64,000 nt of DNA. Source: a bacterium (Candidatus Blackallbacteria) CG13_big_fil_rev_8_21_14_2_50_49_14 (GTDB lineage Bacteria > Cyanobacteriota > Sericytochromatia > UBA7694). Every line of letters starts with the position of its first letter. The stretch's first letter is position 1. Of the stretch, positions 54,071 through 63,370 are shown piece after piece. The position numbers and the translations under genes were made by a program. The stretch is from NCBI GenBank assembly GCA_002783405.1, contig PFGG01000055.1, positions 62,001-126,000 on the forward strand, in the 5' to 3' direction. A model generated the notes under the pieces. That model saw only the letters and a list, made by a program, of their open reading frames with translations. It was not told the origin of the DNA and ran no database searches.

Positions 54071-57000
54071 ATGGATATACGTGGGCAAGTCTTAACTCAA
54101 ACTCAACTCAAATCTCACCCTACGCTCAAACCCAAATTGGCTGAAGCAATTGACCTCAGACAAGCAGATCAACTCCAGGATCATCAGGGGGTTCTGAGCC
54201 AGGGGCCCAAAGATATTCTGGTCAAAGTAGATGACAAAAAATTAATCCACTTACAATTCAATGTTGGAATTGATGGCATGACGCGTCAGGATTTCCTGGC
54301 TGCAGTGAGAACTGCGATAACCAATACGAATGGTTCATTGGAGCAAGTAGCCTTAAAAAAGTCCTTGGGAGACGTGTATAAAACCGTAATGGGTGCTCAA
54401 CAGGAAGTCGTTGTGAACCCAGAGGATTTGGCCTCAAAAGTCCTGGCCCTGGAAGAGCGTTTTAGCCAACTCAAGACAACTCAAACCCAGCACGTAAAAA
54501 CCTCATTGACAATATCTGAAACCAGAGATCACCGTGCAAGCCACTTAAAACATGCCCCTGTTAAACACAAAAACAGTCAAAAGAAACCAGATGGGGTTCC
54601 TTTGGCCGAGCAGCGGCAATACAAAATAGGCAAACTCTTTCCAGCCATGAAAGGGCATCATTTGCTCAAATCATATGGCTTGTTGATGGCGAAAAGCCAA
54701 TTACCGATTGAGTCACAGGAGGGGCTTCGCCAAGCAAATTCTTCGTCTACGCAATATTTGCGAGATTTTCACCTAGAGGCCGATAAAGTCTTTACTGAGG
54801 CTTTAACTGCTGCAAAAGCCAAAGGTATTCTTCCTGATATCCAAGCCCCTCATACCAACCGAAAACCTATCAATTCCCCTATGGTTCTGGAAAAAATAGA
54901 CATTCTCCTGGGGCCCCTCAAGGCCCAATTATTCAATGGTGATCCAGTTGTCCGAGAGATCGCACCCGGTCTCTGTGTTTTAGATTATACGTTGAAAACA
55001 GACCCGATTGATCCTGCCTTTATGGAAAAGACCTCCCCCTCAGAAGTCTTAGGGAAGGTGTTGGATACAATCGGCGCAACACCTTCCACCTATATTGCCC
55101 AGAAATATGCCACCAATTTAGACACTATTTGCCAGGGAATACTGCAATCAGCACAGGAAAAAACGACTATTCCCGAATTAGCTCCTACCCATAATAAACG
55201 TGAACTTTTCACTTCCACCATGACACTCGAAAACATCGCCCTTCATTTAGGAGACCAAAAAGCCAATGTCTTTGATGGCGAACCCGTCATTCATCAAATT
55301 CCACCAGGACTTTGTGCCTTGGATTATAAATTAAAAACAGATCCTCTGGGCGAGGCCTGTTTGGGGAAAACAGACCCAGCAGAGGTTTTAGCGGAGCTGG
55401 TGAAAACCCTTGGCGCGACACCGAGCATTGATGCCGCCTTGCTTGTAAAAGATGAAACCCTTAACAATCAAACCACTGTGAAAAACCTTTTAACTCGCCA
55501 AACCATGACTGAACTGGGAGAAATGGCTGAACAGGGTACCGGAATCGGGGCCATGGCGTCTGTTGCTGTGCATCTGATTCAGGGTTTAGATGGTGTGATC
55601 ACAGAGGCAAATCAAGAAAATCCCCTCTTGGCTGATTCTTTAAAGCACATCGGCAATCTCATGGAGGTCATGGCAGTTTCCGCCGATCACCCGGAGCAAT
55701 TTTCCAAAGCCATTAACTTTCTCATGGAAGAATTGACGCTGGTATTGGCGATTACCAAGCCCTATAGTGCTGAGCAATACACCCAAGCCATTCAAGATAT
55801 TCAAGCAGAACGGTTGCCTTCTTTGGCTGGGATGGAACATGGCGTAAAACAACAGGCCATTGGCTATGCTTCAAGTGGGATGGATGCTTTGAGTACAGCG
55901 TTGGCAGCAGCACGTAAAGTCTCAGAAACCAGTATTCACCAATTTGTGGACAATAACCAACCCAACCTGAACTATTTTGAAGTACCCGAATTGCTTCATG
56001 GGGGGCAATCATCGGCTGAAGCTCAGCCGATTATCACAGCAGCCTTGAATCCGAGCACTCCCAATGCGGCGGTAAATTTGAATGCCCTAGCAGATAAAGT
56101 AAAAAGAAATATTTCTGACAGCGGCCACGATCCCACCACCCTGGTGCTGGATGTGACCATTGAAAAGAACAAAGATGAATTGAACGACCTATTAAGCCAA
56201 TTCAAAACAGAATTGGAAAATGGCAAACTCAATATCATTCTCTGCAAGAGCTATCAAAAATATGGCTCTTTGGGAACTGGCAAGCTGATGGCTGGCAACA
56301 TTACGGTTATTAACAATGGTGATGAGAAGTTTAGCAACTGCACCAAATTTGTACAAGACGCTTCAGAAAAATTGGGCAATCTGAGCGAATCAGCGGGAAA
56401 ACTTCAACAAGAAGAAAGCCAATTGATGACCCATATTCTCAAACATGCCTCTGGCGATGAATTGCTTCTGATTCAAGATGCAGCCCAAAAAGCCAAGTTT
56501 ATTGATCAGTTCTGTTTCCCAGCCGGCATAACGGATCCACAGCATGTGGATGGCTTGCCCTTTGTATTGCGAGATGGGGCAAGCCCGCAGATGAAACTAT
56601 TACAGATTGACCTGCGCGACAGTTTTAGCTTTTTGAATACCTCCTATCTCGATTTTAATGGCCGAATCAATCCCGGTCATGAGTCAGAGGCTCGAATGGT
56701 AGAGCAGTTTTATGCCTTAGGGCAGGCCAGCACCCTAAATCATGCATTTAACAAAGATGATTTAACCCTTAAATTAAACAAACTCGATCTCTTATGCTTT
56801 CCCAATTATGAGCTGCATCTAGCGACGCTCTCGGAGGGTTCTATTTCAGAGACAATCAAAACAGGGGATTTGAGTCAAATCAAAACAGCCCTTGGAAACC
56901 CTGCAGACGATTCAGAATTGATGAAATTTGCAAGTTTATTTCACTCCCTACGTGGAGTTAACCAAACACCACAAGAAGTTTGTGACGCCGCGCTTACAGA

Positions 57001-57889
57001 TTTGATGGGCAGGTCACCTTTGCAAAACAGTGAGGTTTTGAATAATATCCGTAAATTCCAACCCAGTATTGCAGCCTCATTTTTGCATCTTTTAACAGCA
57101 ACGTCCCCTCAATCTTTGAATGATCCAACAGTAATCAATGCCTATCAGTCTCTGATTGCTAGCAATTTTAGTCGTGGAGGCAGTGATGCCGTCTCTCCAA
57201 GCACCCGTATAACAATTATACGTGAATGGGCCTCAGTGGCACTGCAAACACCAACAGAGCAGAGCATTGCTCTGTTGACAGCCCATACAGGAGATATTCC
57301 TCCTCATCAGCGCTTAAGCAGCTTGGAGAACATCGTCAAGAATGACTACTTCAAGACGGATCACATAACCCCGTCTCAAAAAGAGCTTATCGAAAGCGCA
57401 ATAAAAGATGCGCCTATCCGTGAAGTATTGAGCTTGGTTAATAGCTTAATCACAAAACATCAAGAAATACAACAACGTTTGATTCAAGATCTGCAAAAAA
57501 AAGGACAGGATCTTGCTCTGATTTACCCGAACACCGATGAGGAAAGATTTACACAGTTAACTGCGCGTCTGAATACAGGAAACCTGGCCGAAGCGATTGA
57601 TATTATCAATCATCAATTTTTGGCAGGTGACGCTCCTGTTCAGCCAGCAATGGGAATGCAGTTTAAAAATCTACGTAAATTCTTGATAGCGAGCCAATCT
57701 CTTGAAAGCCATAAAGAAAAGGCCAATGCCCTTCTCTCTGTCATTGAGGAACAAGCAGTGGACACTCATTCTCAATTCAATATCCACAGAGGGCTTTTTG
57801 AGGCCGATGTGCGAGCCCCCCAAATGCATGAGAAAGATTTGAGCGCACGTTTAGCAGGCTTACGGCAAAGCCTTAATTTGTTAACTTAA
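54071..57889 (+). CDS. 1272-residue protein of unknown function with tandem internal repeat
   Basis: No family is recognised. It begins MDIRGQVLTQTQ with no signal peptide; an AGGGGA site precedes the ATG. Residues about 259-339 and 371-452 are a tandem duplication (both contain 'PGLC-LDY-LKTDP' and end 'GATPS'), spaced 112 residues. Residues 130-180 are basic and probably unstructured. The rest is mainly helical, with 'LLTRQTMTELGEMAEQ', an 'LVLDVTIEKNKDELNDLLSQF' segment (about residue 690) and several amphipathic stretches. No catalytic motif or transmembrane segment is obvious. It sits between a TPR protein and a CheW protein in AT-rich DNA. A large effector or toxin is one possibility, unproven. 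Confidence 0.6.
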   Translation: MDIRGQVLTQTQLKSHPTLKPKLAEAIDLRQADQLQDHQGVLSQGPKDILVKVDDKKLIHLQFNVGIDGMTRQDFLAAVRTAITNTNGSLEQVALKKSLGDVYKTVMGAQQEVVVNPEDLASKVLALEERFSQLKTTQTQHVKTSLTISETRDHRASHLKHAPVKHKNSQKKPDGVPLAEQRQYKIGKLFPAMKGHHLLKSYGLLMAKSQLPIESQEGLRQANSSSTQYLRDFHLEADKVFTEALTAAKAKGILPDIQAPHTNRKPINSPMVLEKIDILLGPLKAQLFNGDPVVREIAPGLCVLDYTLKTDPIDPAFMEKTSPSEVLGKVLDTIGATPSTYIAQKYATNLDTICQGILQSAQEKTTIPELAPTHNKRELFTSTMTLENIALHLGDQKANVFDGEPVIHQIPPGLCALDYKLKTDPLGEACLGKTDPAEVLAELVKTLGATPSIDAALLVKDETLNNQTTVKNLLTRQTMTELGEMAEQGTGIGAMASVAVHLIQGLDGVITEANQENPLLADSLKHIGNLMEVMAVSADHPEQFSKAINFLMEELTLVLAITKPYSAEQYTQAIQDIQAERLPSLAGMEHGVKQQAIGYASSGMDALSTALAAARKVSETSIHQFVDNNQPNLNYFEVPELLHGGQSSAEAQPIITAALNPSTPNAAVNLNALADKVKRNISDSGHDPTTLVLDVTIEKNKDELNDLLSQFKTELENGKLNIILCKSYQKYGSLGTGKLMAGNITVINNGDEKFSNCTKFVQDASEKLGNLSESAGKLQQEESQLMTHILKHASGDELLLIQDAAQKAKFIDQFCFPAGITDPQHVDGLPFVLRDGASPQMKLLQIDLRDSFSFLNTSYLDFNGRINPGHESEARMVEQFYALGQASTLNHAFNKDDLTLKLNKLDLLCFPNYELHLATLSEGSISETIKTGDLSQIKTALGNPADDSELMKFASLFHSLRGVNQTPQEVCDAALTDLMGRSPLQNSEVLNNIRKFQPSIAASFLHLLTATSPQSLNDPTVINAYQSLIASNFSRGGSDAVSPSTRITIIREWASVALQTPTEQSIALLTAHTGDIPPHQRLSSLENIVKNDYFKTDHITPSQKELIESAIKDAPIREVLSLVNSLITKHQEIQQRLIQDLQKKGQDLALIYPNTDEERFTQLTARLNTGNLAEAIDIINHQFLAGDAPVQPAMGMQFKNLRKFLIASQSLESHKEKANALLSVIEEQAVDTHSQFNIHRGLFEADVRAPQMHEKDLSARLAGLRQSLNLLT

Positions 57890-57915
57890 ATCACTCACCG
57901 CAAGCCGAGCGATTT
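57888..57915. terminator. Weak hairpin between convergent genes
   Basis: A 9-bp stem with one mismatch (a G-U on the minus transcript) brackets the 24-bp gap between the 1272-residue gene and the CheW gene. No T-run follows, so termination is only possible. Confidence 0.3.
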
Positions 57916-58525
57916 AAGCATTTTGCATCGTTTTAAAGATTTGACTTCTGATCGTCCTACACGCAAGAAGAGAATCAGCAAAATCTAAATAAGCTCTCTT
58001 ATTCAAAATATTCTCCTCTTTTTCTTCTAACCAATCTATAGGTTGAATAAATTGATTAAAAACCAAACCGAACAAATCTTTTCCTATATCCAAGATAAGA
58101 ACAACAGCTTGAGAATTCATGGGTGCAGCATTAAGATTCAACAATTCAGCAACAGAGAGCACAGGAACCAATCCTTCATGCCAATTCAACAATCCCATGG
58201 CGCAGCTTACATCTTTGATGGGCAAAAAATTGCCTTTGCTCTTTTCAAAGTGAATCATTTCATGAGCCAGATCCGCTGGAATACATATTTCTTGATCTCC
58301 AACAGAAAACAACAGCCCCAATCGCTCAATGAGCGAGAAGGTATAAGCATTTTCGCTCTCCGTTTTATTTAATAGATCATTTTCCATATCAGCGATTAAA
58401 TATGAAAGTGCAATATTTACAGAGCGTGTTCCAGTTAGCTTCTGATCAAGCGCTTTCTCTTCTCGAGCAGTTTGAATCAAGGCATTAATTGAAAAAGTTT
58501 TTAATATTTTAATCCATTTTTGCAT
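57914..58525 (-). CDS. Stand-alone CheW-domain protein
   Basis: This 203-residue protein has an N-terminal helical extension of about 65 residues, then a CheW-like fold (about 70-175): 'LLFSVGDQEICIPADLAHEMI', 'CAMGLLNWHEGLVPVLSVAELL' and 'VVLILDIGKDLFGLVFNQF'. CheW couples chemoreceptors to CheA. No CheA, receptor or CheY gene is adjacent, so this may be a dispersed coupling protein or a CheW-like regulator. It is AT-rich. Confidence 0.78.
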   Translation of the reverse strand: MQKWIKILKTFSINALIQTAREEKALDQKLTGTRSVNIALSYLIADMENDLLNKTESENAYTFSLIERLGLLFSVGDQEICIPADLAHEMIHFEKSKGNFLPIKDVSCAMGLLNWHEGLVPVLSVAELLNLNAAPMNSQAVVLILDIGKDLFGLVFNQFIQPIDWLEEKEENILNKRAYLDFADSLLACRTIRSQIFKTMQNA

Positions 58526-58729
58526 ATTTTATACTTGCTTTTATGATTTAAGCCAATTTATATAATTTATTACAATTTAATTGTGACACCGAAAGAATTC
58601 TAAACAGGCATTCATTCAGTATAACAAAATCCAATGAGGCCATCAAAAAATAAAAACGACCTGTGCCAATTCAAGAAGTTAAACCGTTCAAGAGAATAAA
58701 AGCGCTCTTCTCTTTATCTCTCTATGTTC

Positions 58730-58775
58730 TTGCAAGGTGACGAAAAATACTTTAGAATACACACAAATATTGTGT
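58730..58775 (+). promoter_or_regulatory. Promoter and operator-like palindrome for cti
   Basis: TTGCAA (58730-58735) and TAGAAT (58753-58758) are 17 nt apart, a strong sigma-70 match. Just after it a perfect inverted repeat, ACACAA-ATA-TTGTGT (58761-58775), covers the expected transcription start, the classical position for a repressor. The remaining 58526-58729 is AT-rich and holds no gene I can support. Confidence 0.65.
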
Positions 58776-58792
58776 AATCGGAATAAGTATCT

Positions 58793-61234
58793 TTGTCTAA
58801 AAATTTGGCAATTCATTCAACATTTGTTCAATTTATACTCAATTGTTTAGAAAAAACAAGCGTTCATTGGGTAAAAATAATATTTCTTGTCTTTCAATTG
58901 GGTTTTATCAGCGATGCCTATGCATTTGAAACCTTTTATAGAAATCAAGATTTTCAAATGACCCGCGAATCTCAGGATCTTTTTTATCGCCAGATCAAGC
59001 CTATTTTGGATATGCGCTGTGTTTCCTGCCACTCTTGTCGTGAGGCTGAATGTCGTCTCAAACTCACTTCACCTGAAGGCCTGATTCGTGGGGGGCATAC
59101 CCAACAAATTCACGGCGGCGATCTTTTTTCTGTACAAAGAACCCAATTATTTCATGATGCAAAGAGTGAAGAAGCGTGGAGAGAAAAAGGATTTTATTCT
59201 GTTTTAAACACTCCTCCTCAGATCAAACTGAGCCTTCAGGGTTCTCAACCCACAGATCACTTGGGAAGAAACTCTATTCTGACTGCGGCTTTGCTCAATC
59301 GCTATACCCCTCAAGAAAAACTGAACTCAATCAATTTGATTGGAACAGAGCATCAGTATTGCGGCAAGGGCAGAGAATCGTTTGACGATGTTCCGGGCAT
59401 GCCCTATAAAATGAGTCCGCTTAACCCCCTAGAATTCACCACGCTTTATAACTGGGCGCATTCTGTCGATTCATTGGCTTTGCCCTCTGCGGAAACGCTT
59501 TTGAAACTGAAAACGCCCAAGAATCCAAAACTTATCAACAGGTGGGAACAGTTTTTTAATCACCCAAGCGCAAAAGCAAGGTGGACTTCAAGATTTTTGT
59601 ACGAGCATCTCTTCCTTGCCCGGTTTTATTTTGAAGAGTCTCCAGGAGAGTTTTATGAACTGGTCAGGTCAAAAACTGCGTATCCAGCGCCCATAGAAGT
59701 CACTCCCACCCTTCACGCCTACGAAGCACCCGAATTTAAAAACTTCTATTATCGCTTGCGAAAAGTTCACTCAACCATTGTAGACAAAAATCATTTCGTT
59801 TATGAAGTGAATGACTCTACGCTTCAAGAGCTGAAGGATCTGTTTTGGAATCTGGATTGGGGCTCAGAAAACAATCAGGTAAAATTCAACTTCAACAATA
59901 GCAATCCCCTGGTAGCGTTCAAACATATACCCGCCAGCAGCAGGTATCTTTGGATGCTCAAAAATGCACATCTCTTGCTGGATATTTCCGCCAGGTCTCA
60001 GAACTGCCGCTCTGAAGGGGCTGCTGCTCCCTATTGGGACAATATGCTTCACGTGTTTATTAAACCTGAAGCAGATGCAAGCGTTGTTTATGGAAAAAAG
60101 TTCTATGATGAAGCAGGGCAATATCTTCCCATTCCCAACTTAACGGGCGGAAAAATAAATCCCTTTAGCAATTTTATTCAAGAACAAAGAGAATACGCCG
60201 CAGTTAAGCAAAAATACTCTCAAAAGCTCCATCCCAAAGGACTTCGGTCTGAAGATATCTGGCTCGGTGACAAGAACCAAGATCCAAACGCGATAGTGAC
60301 AGTACTTCGCCATCAATGGACGGCCTCAACGGTAAAGGGAGCAGCAGGAAAACTGCCTCGGTCTGTTATGATGTTGGATTTTGCTCTGTTTGAGAGATAT
60401 TTTTATCTCTGCAATGTTGCAACAGAGGTTTCTGAAGCCATGATTAGCCAATCCAGAGTGGTAACCTATCTTTTTGATGTTAGAAAAGAAGGTGAAAATA
60501 TTTTTCTGTCTTTCATCCCTAAAAAGTATCGAAACAAGATCCGAGCCTCTTTGGTAGAAGGTCTAGACCCCAATGACCAATATGTAAATGCTTTCTCTTA
60601 TCCCTACAATCAAGAAAATGGTTACAGGTTTGAAAAAGCAACCTCTTATCAAGACTTTATGGCTGAATTCCTTAGACAAACCTTCAAACCAGAGGTTCTG
60701 GGCAAGAAAAGTTTTGTTTTCAAAGCTCTCGGGCCTGTACGTGAAAATGAAGTCAAAACAAAGCTTGAAAAGCTAAGTGAAGTGAGAGGGGGAATGGGCA
60801 CCCAGATGCCCAATGTCTCTTACCTGAGAATTACCCAAGCAGATGGCACAAATATATATTATACGATCACAGCCAATCGTTATTATAAATCGAGGAATCA
60901 ATTGGGGTTCATCGATCCCAATTATGAAAAGTCACAAAGAAGCCCAGAAAGAGATTCTCTTGAAATTTTTGAAGGAATATTTGTTAATTTCCCTGAAAAA
61001 ATCTACCTAATTCAGGCCTCAGAGCTGGATACGTTTACAAAAGATTTGCAAACACTTGCAAATCGCGAACAATTTTTAGCCTTCAATCAAAAATATGGCT
61101 TGGATCAAAATGCTGAAAATTTCTGGCCCATTCTGGACGAAATAAATGCTACGCATATCCGAACAAACCCAATTCATGGCGGAATCATTGATCTTCATCG
61201 CTACGGAAGCTTGGATCAGAAATTACCACTCTAA
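58793..61234 (+). CDS. cti: Fatty acid cis/trans isomerase
   Basis: This 813-residue periplasmic heme-c enzyme isomerises cis-unsaturated membrane fatty acids to trans under solvent or heat stress. The signal sequence runs to about 'AYA' (residue 44). The heme motif C76-V-S-C79-H80 ('MRCVSCHSC') follows. The long C-terminal part carries 'YHRYGS'-like elements and 'MLDFALFERYFYLCN' of the Cti family. P. putida Cti is about 766 residues, so this is slightly longer. The start is TTG; the frame upstream is closed by a TAA three codons away and no ATG lies before the signal peptide. The gene is AT-richer than its distant neighbours. Confidence 0.92.
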   Translation: MSKNLAIHSTFVQFILNCLEKTSVHWVKIIFLVFQLGFISDAYAFETFYRNQDFQMTRESQDLFYRQIKPILDMRCVSCHSCREAECRLKLTSPEGLIRGGHTQQIHGGDLFSVQRTQLFHDAKSEEAWREKGFYSVLNTPPQIKLSLQGSQPTDHLGRNSILTAALLNRYTPQEKLNSINLIGTEHQYCGKGRESFDDVPGMPYKMSPLNPLEFTTLYNWAHSVDSLALPSAETLLKLKTPKNPKLINRWEQFFNHPSAKARWTSRFLYEHLFLARFYFEESPGEFYELVRSKTAYPAPIEVTPTLHAYEAPEFKNFYYRLRKVHSTIVDKNHFVYEVNDSTLQELKDLFWNLDWGSENNQVKFNFNNSNPLVAFKHIPASSRYLWMLKNAHLLLDISARSQNCRSEGAAAPYWDNMLHVFIKPEADASVVYGKKFYDEAGQYLPIPNLTGGKINPFSNFIQEQREYAAVKQKYSQKLHPKGLRSEDIWLGDKNQDPNAIVTVLRHQWTASTVKGAAGKLPRSVMMLDFALFERYFYLCNVATEVSEAMISQSRVVTYLFDVRKEGENIFLSFIPKKYRNKIRASLVEGLDPNDQYVNAFSYPYNQENGYRFEKATSYQDFMAEFLRQTFKPEVLGKKSFVFKALGPVRENEVKTKLEKLSEVRGGMGTQMPNVSYLRITQADGTNIYYTITANRYYKSRNQLGFIDPNYEKSQRSPERDSLEIFEGIFVNFPEKIYLIQASELDTFTKDLQTLANREQFLAFNQKYGLDQNAENFWPILDEINATHIRTNPIHGGIIDLHRYGSLDQKLPL

Positions 61235-61363
61235 ACAAAGGGGTCGGCGAGTCTCAATCTGGTTTTCAACAACAATATCCCCAACAGATTTGACAAAGTC
61301 CCAGTCTTGGCTTACGAAATAGAAAAGGGCAACAATACGAACAGGATTTGACTTGGCAATACA
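61223..61363 (-). pseudogene. In-frame relic downstream of truC
   Basis: A 46-residue frame lies directly after two TGA codons in the truC reading frame. It has no start codon but reads very protein-like ('VRIVALFYFVSQDWDFVKSV', 'VVENQIETRRPL'). It overlaps the last 12 nt of cti. It may be the eroded tail of a longer gene. I do not recognise the family. Confidence 0.35.
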
Positions 61364-61369
61364 TCACCG

Positions 61370-62095
61370 TCATGGCTGACACCTGCTTCGAATGAGATCT
61401 TCCCAACCCAAAGGTTTCGCAACCGCCATAAAGTCATCGCTGGGCAGGCAAGTGATAGTGACCTGTTCATGCCTAAAGGGATGGGTAAAGCGAAGCCCAA
61501 TAGAGGCCAAGAGTAGCCGAGAGCAATCAAAGTGGGCTTTGAAAATATCATTGTGAACTTTCTTGCCATACTTGGGATCACCAATAATAGGGTGTGAGAT
61601 ATGTTTCATATGGTAACGCAATTGATGCCTTTTTCCTGTTTGGGGTCTAAGTTCAACCAGGCTGTAGCGGCTCTTCTCATACCTGTCATTGGCAATCTCA
61701 AGCTCGCATTTTGCAAGTGTAGAAAGATCTGTAATGCCCTGTTGTATATTGGTTTTGAAGTATTTATCTTGCTGGGCTTTAACCGGGTAATCAATATGTG
61801 CCTGATCAGGCGAATAGCCTCTGACAATGGCGAGATAAGACTTCTGGATCGTATGATTTGAAAATTGCTCAGAAAGCCGTGAGGCTGCTTCAGAATCAAA
61901 GGCAAAGATAAGCAGCCCCGATGTGGGTTTGTCGAGCCTGTGCAGGGGAAACACAGGCCGGTCAATTTGAACTCTGAGTTTTTGTACTGCAAACTCGGTT
62001 TCTGAGGCATCGATCGGGGAACGATGAACCAGTAAACCTGCAGGTTTATGAATCGCGATAAAGCGTTCGTCTCGGTAAATAATGGGGAGTTCCAT
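61370..62095 (-). CDS. truC: tRNA pseudouridine(65) synthase TruC
   Basis: This 241-residue RluA-family enzyme is close to E. coli TruC: 'IHKPAGLLVHRSPID', catalytic Asp in 'HRLDKPTSGLLIF', 'TGKRHQLRYHMKHI-HPIIGDPKYG'. It modifies U65 in tRNA. I start at the ATG at 62095; the longer frame uses a TTG at 62116. Neither has a clear ribosome site. It is convergent with cti. Confidence 0.93.
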   Translation of the reverse strand: MELPIIYRDERFIAIHKPAGLLVHRSPIDASETEFAVQKLRVQIDRPVFPLHRLDKPTSGLLIFAFDSEAASRLSEQFSNHTIQKSYLAIVRGYSPDQAHIDYPVKAQQDKYFKTNIQQGITDLSTLAKCELEIANDRYEKSRYSLVELRPQTGKRHQLRYHMKHISHPIIGDPKYGKKVHNDIFKAHFDCSRLLLASIGLRFTHPFRHEQVTITCLPSDDFMAVAKPLGWEDLIRSRCQP

Positions 62096-62146
62096 AGGGC
62101 TATGATACCATTGCAAGCGTGCATCAACGAGTGTGAATCCATTTAG

Positions 62147-62677
62147 CTACAGCCTGAGTACGATTCTTGTGTCTGGATCCCAGACATAATCCATAGGACA
62201 GATATATCCTCTCAGCCATAGTTTTTCATCCATTTTTCTTATGTAAAACCCTTTTGGGAAATCGTCATTTTGCTCTCGTAATGGCTTCGAAAATAGTGTG
62301 AGGGAGCCTTTGGGGGCTTTATTTTTTCCAGGCTCTATTACTTCTTCTTGTTGCAAATACTCAAGTCTCAGATATGGCCCCATATCCAATTCACATGGTT
62401 TTAGACCTATTTTTTCGCATTTATTAAAGATTTCTCTAAATATTGCACCCTGCGTAAAACCCAAATCACCAATCGACAATTCAATAATAGTTGTATTTTG
62501 ACTTATTGGACTTGTTTTATACAAATCGCTTGAAAACAATACCTGTGCGTATTCATTTAGCAATATATTGTTACTTCTTAATTTAGAGAGAAGCTCTTCT
62601 TTATCAAGCCCGCCATAGCTTAGGGTTCTCTTTTTCACTTTTTCTTTATTTAAGATGATATCAATTTCGTTTTCCAT
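62147..62677 (-). CDS. Protein of unknown function
   Basis: This 176-residue soluble protein is AT-rich. A GGGAG site lies 7 nt before the ATG, so it is probably expressed. A predicted alpha/beta fold contains 'LLSKLRSNNILLNEYAQVLF', 'TTIIELSIGDLGF' and a C-terminal 'YICPMDYVWDPDTRIVLRL'. I do not recognise the family. It sits beside degraded mobile DNA, which suggests recent acquisition. Confidence 0.65.
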   Translation of the reverse strand: MENEIDIILNKEKVKKRTLSYGGLDKEELLSKLRSNNILLNEYAQVLFSSDLYKTSPISQNTTIIELSIGDLGFTQGAIFREIFNKCEKIGLKPCELDMGPYLRLEYLQQEEVIEPGKNKAPKGSLTLFSKPLREQNDDFPKGFYIRKMDEKLWLRGYICPMDYVWDPDTRIVLRL

Positions 62678-62794
62678 ACTATTGCTCCCACAAAAAATCG
62701 CGAGCGAAGCGAGACATCCTCATCCGCTATTGCTCAGCGTAGCAAGCTTTATACCTTTGGGGTAGTGGGCCCAAAAGGTCAGCAATGCTGTCTC

Positions 62795-62937
62795 CATGTG
62801 GAGTTTGAAGTTTTGCTACGTCTTTCGTGGAATGAAAACCACCGCATGAGGATTCAGGGTTTGGCTGCACGGAGTATCCTTACCCGCAGCGGGGTCAGTC
62901 GGGTGGTAGAAAGGCTTGAAAAGGCCGGGCTGGTTTT
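62795..62937 (+). pseudogene. MarR-family regulator fragment
   Basis: About 48 codons read as the MarR winged-helix core ('EFEVLLRLS', 'IQGLAARSILTRSGVSRVV', 'RLEKAGLV'). The N-terminus is missing and the frame ends in the transposase remnant. It is a truncated gene, and its upstream flank (62678-62794) holds nothing else that I recognise. Confidence 0.7.
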
Positions 62938-63300
62938 CGTCTGGTGAATAGGTCGGTAAAAACAAAAGTTGCAACCTGGGGTGACGCTCAAGAAAGCGTT
63001 CAACAGCTTTTGTTTTATGAACGCTGTAATTGTCCAAGATCATGAAAATGTTCTGTCCTTCAAAACGATGTACCACCCTGGCGTAAGAACAACAAAAATT
63101 CTGATGTCCGCTTGCGTTTAAATACGCGATAGACAAAGCTTGCTCGGTACGAGTCAATAGCACCAAAGGCATATACACGCTGGTTTTTACCCGAAGTTGG
63201 AATCTGACTCATCTGCATAAAGCAAGACATCTTCAGGCTGAAGAGAAGCTTTGACGGATTCAATCAAGGCCAATTTCTCTGCTTTTTGAGGGCATCTTGC
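62935..63300 (-). pseudogene. IS630-type transposase remnant
   Basis: Three successive frames read IS630/DDE pieces: 'QPEDVLLYADESD' with the first Asp, then 'NQRVYAFGAIDSYRASFVYR', then 'NIFMILDNYSVHKTKAVERF' and 'LLFLPTYSPDEN' with the second Asp. At least two frameshifts and an internal deletion break it, and the final DDE/E segment is lost where it meets the MarR fragment. No terminal inverted repeat was found. The remaining 63301-63370 has no gene I can support. Confidence 0.75.
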
Positions 63301-63370
63301 ATGAAATAGCGAAGCGTTGACACTCTTAGCTCCAGATAGCAGGTGATTCTTGCTAAGGGGACAGATAATT

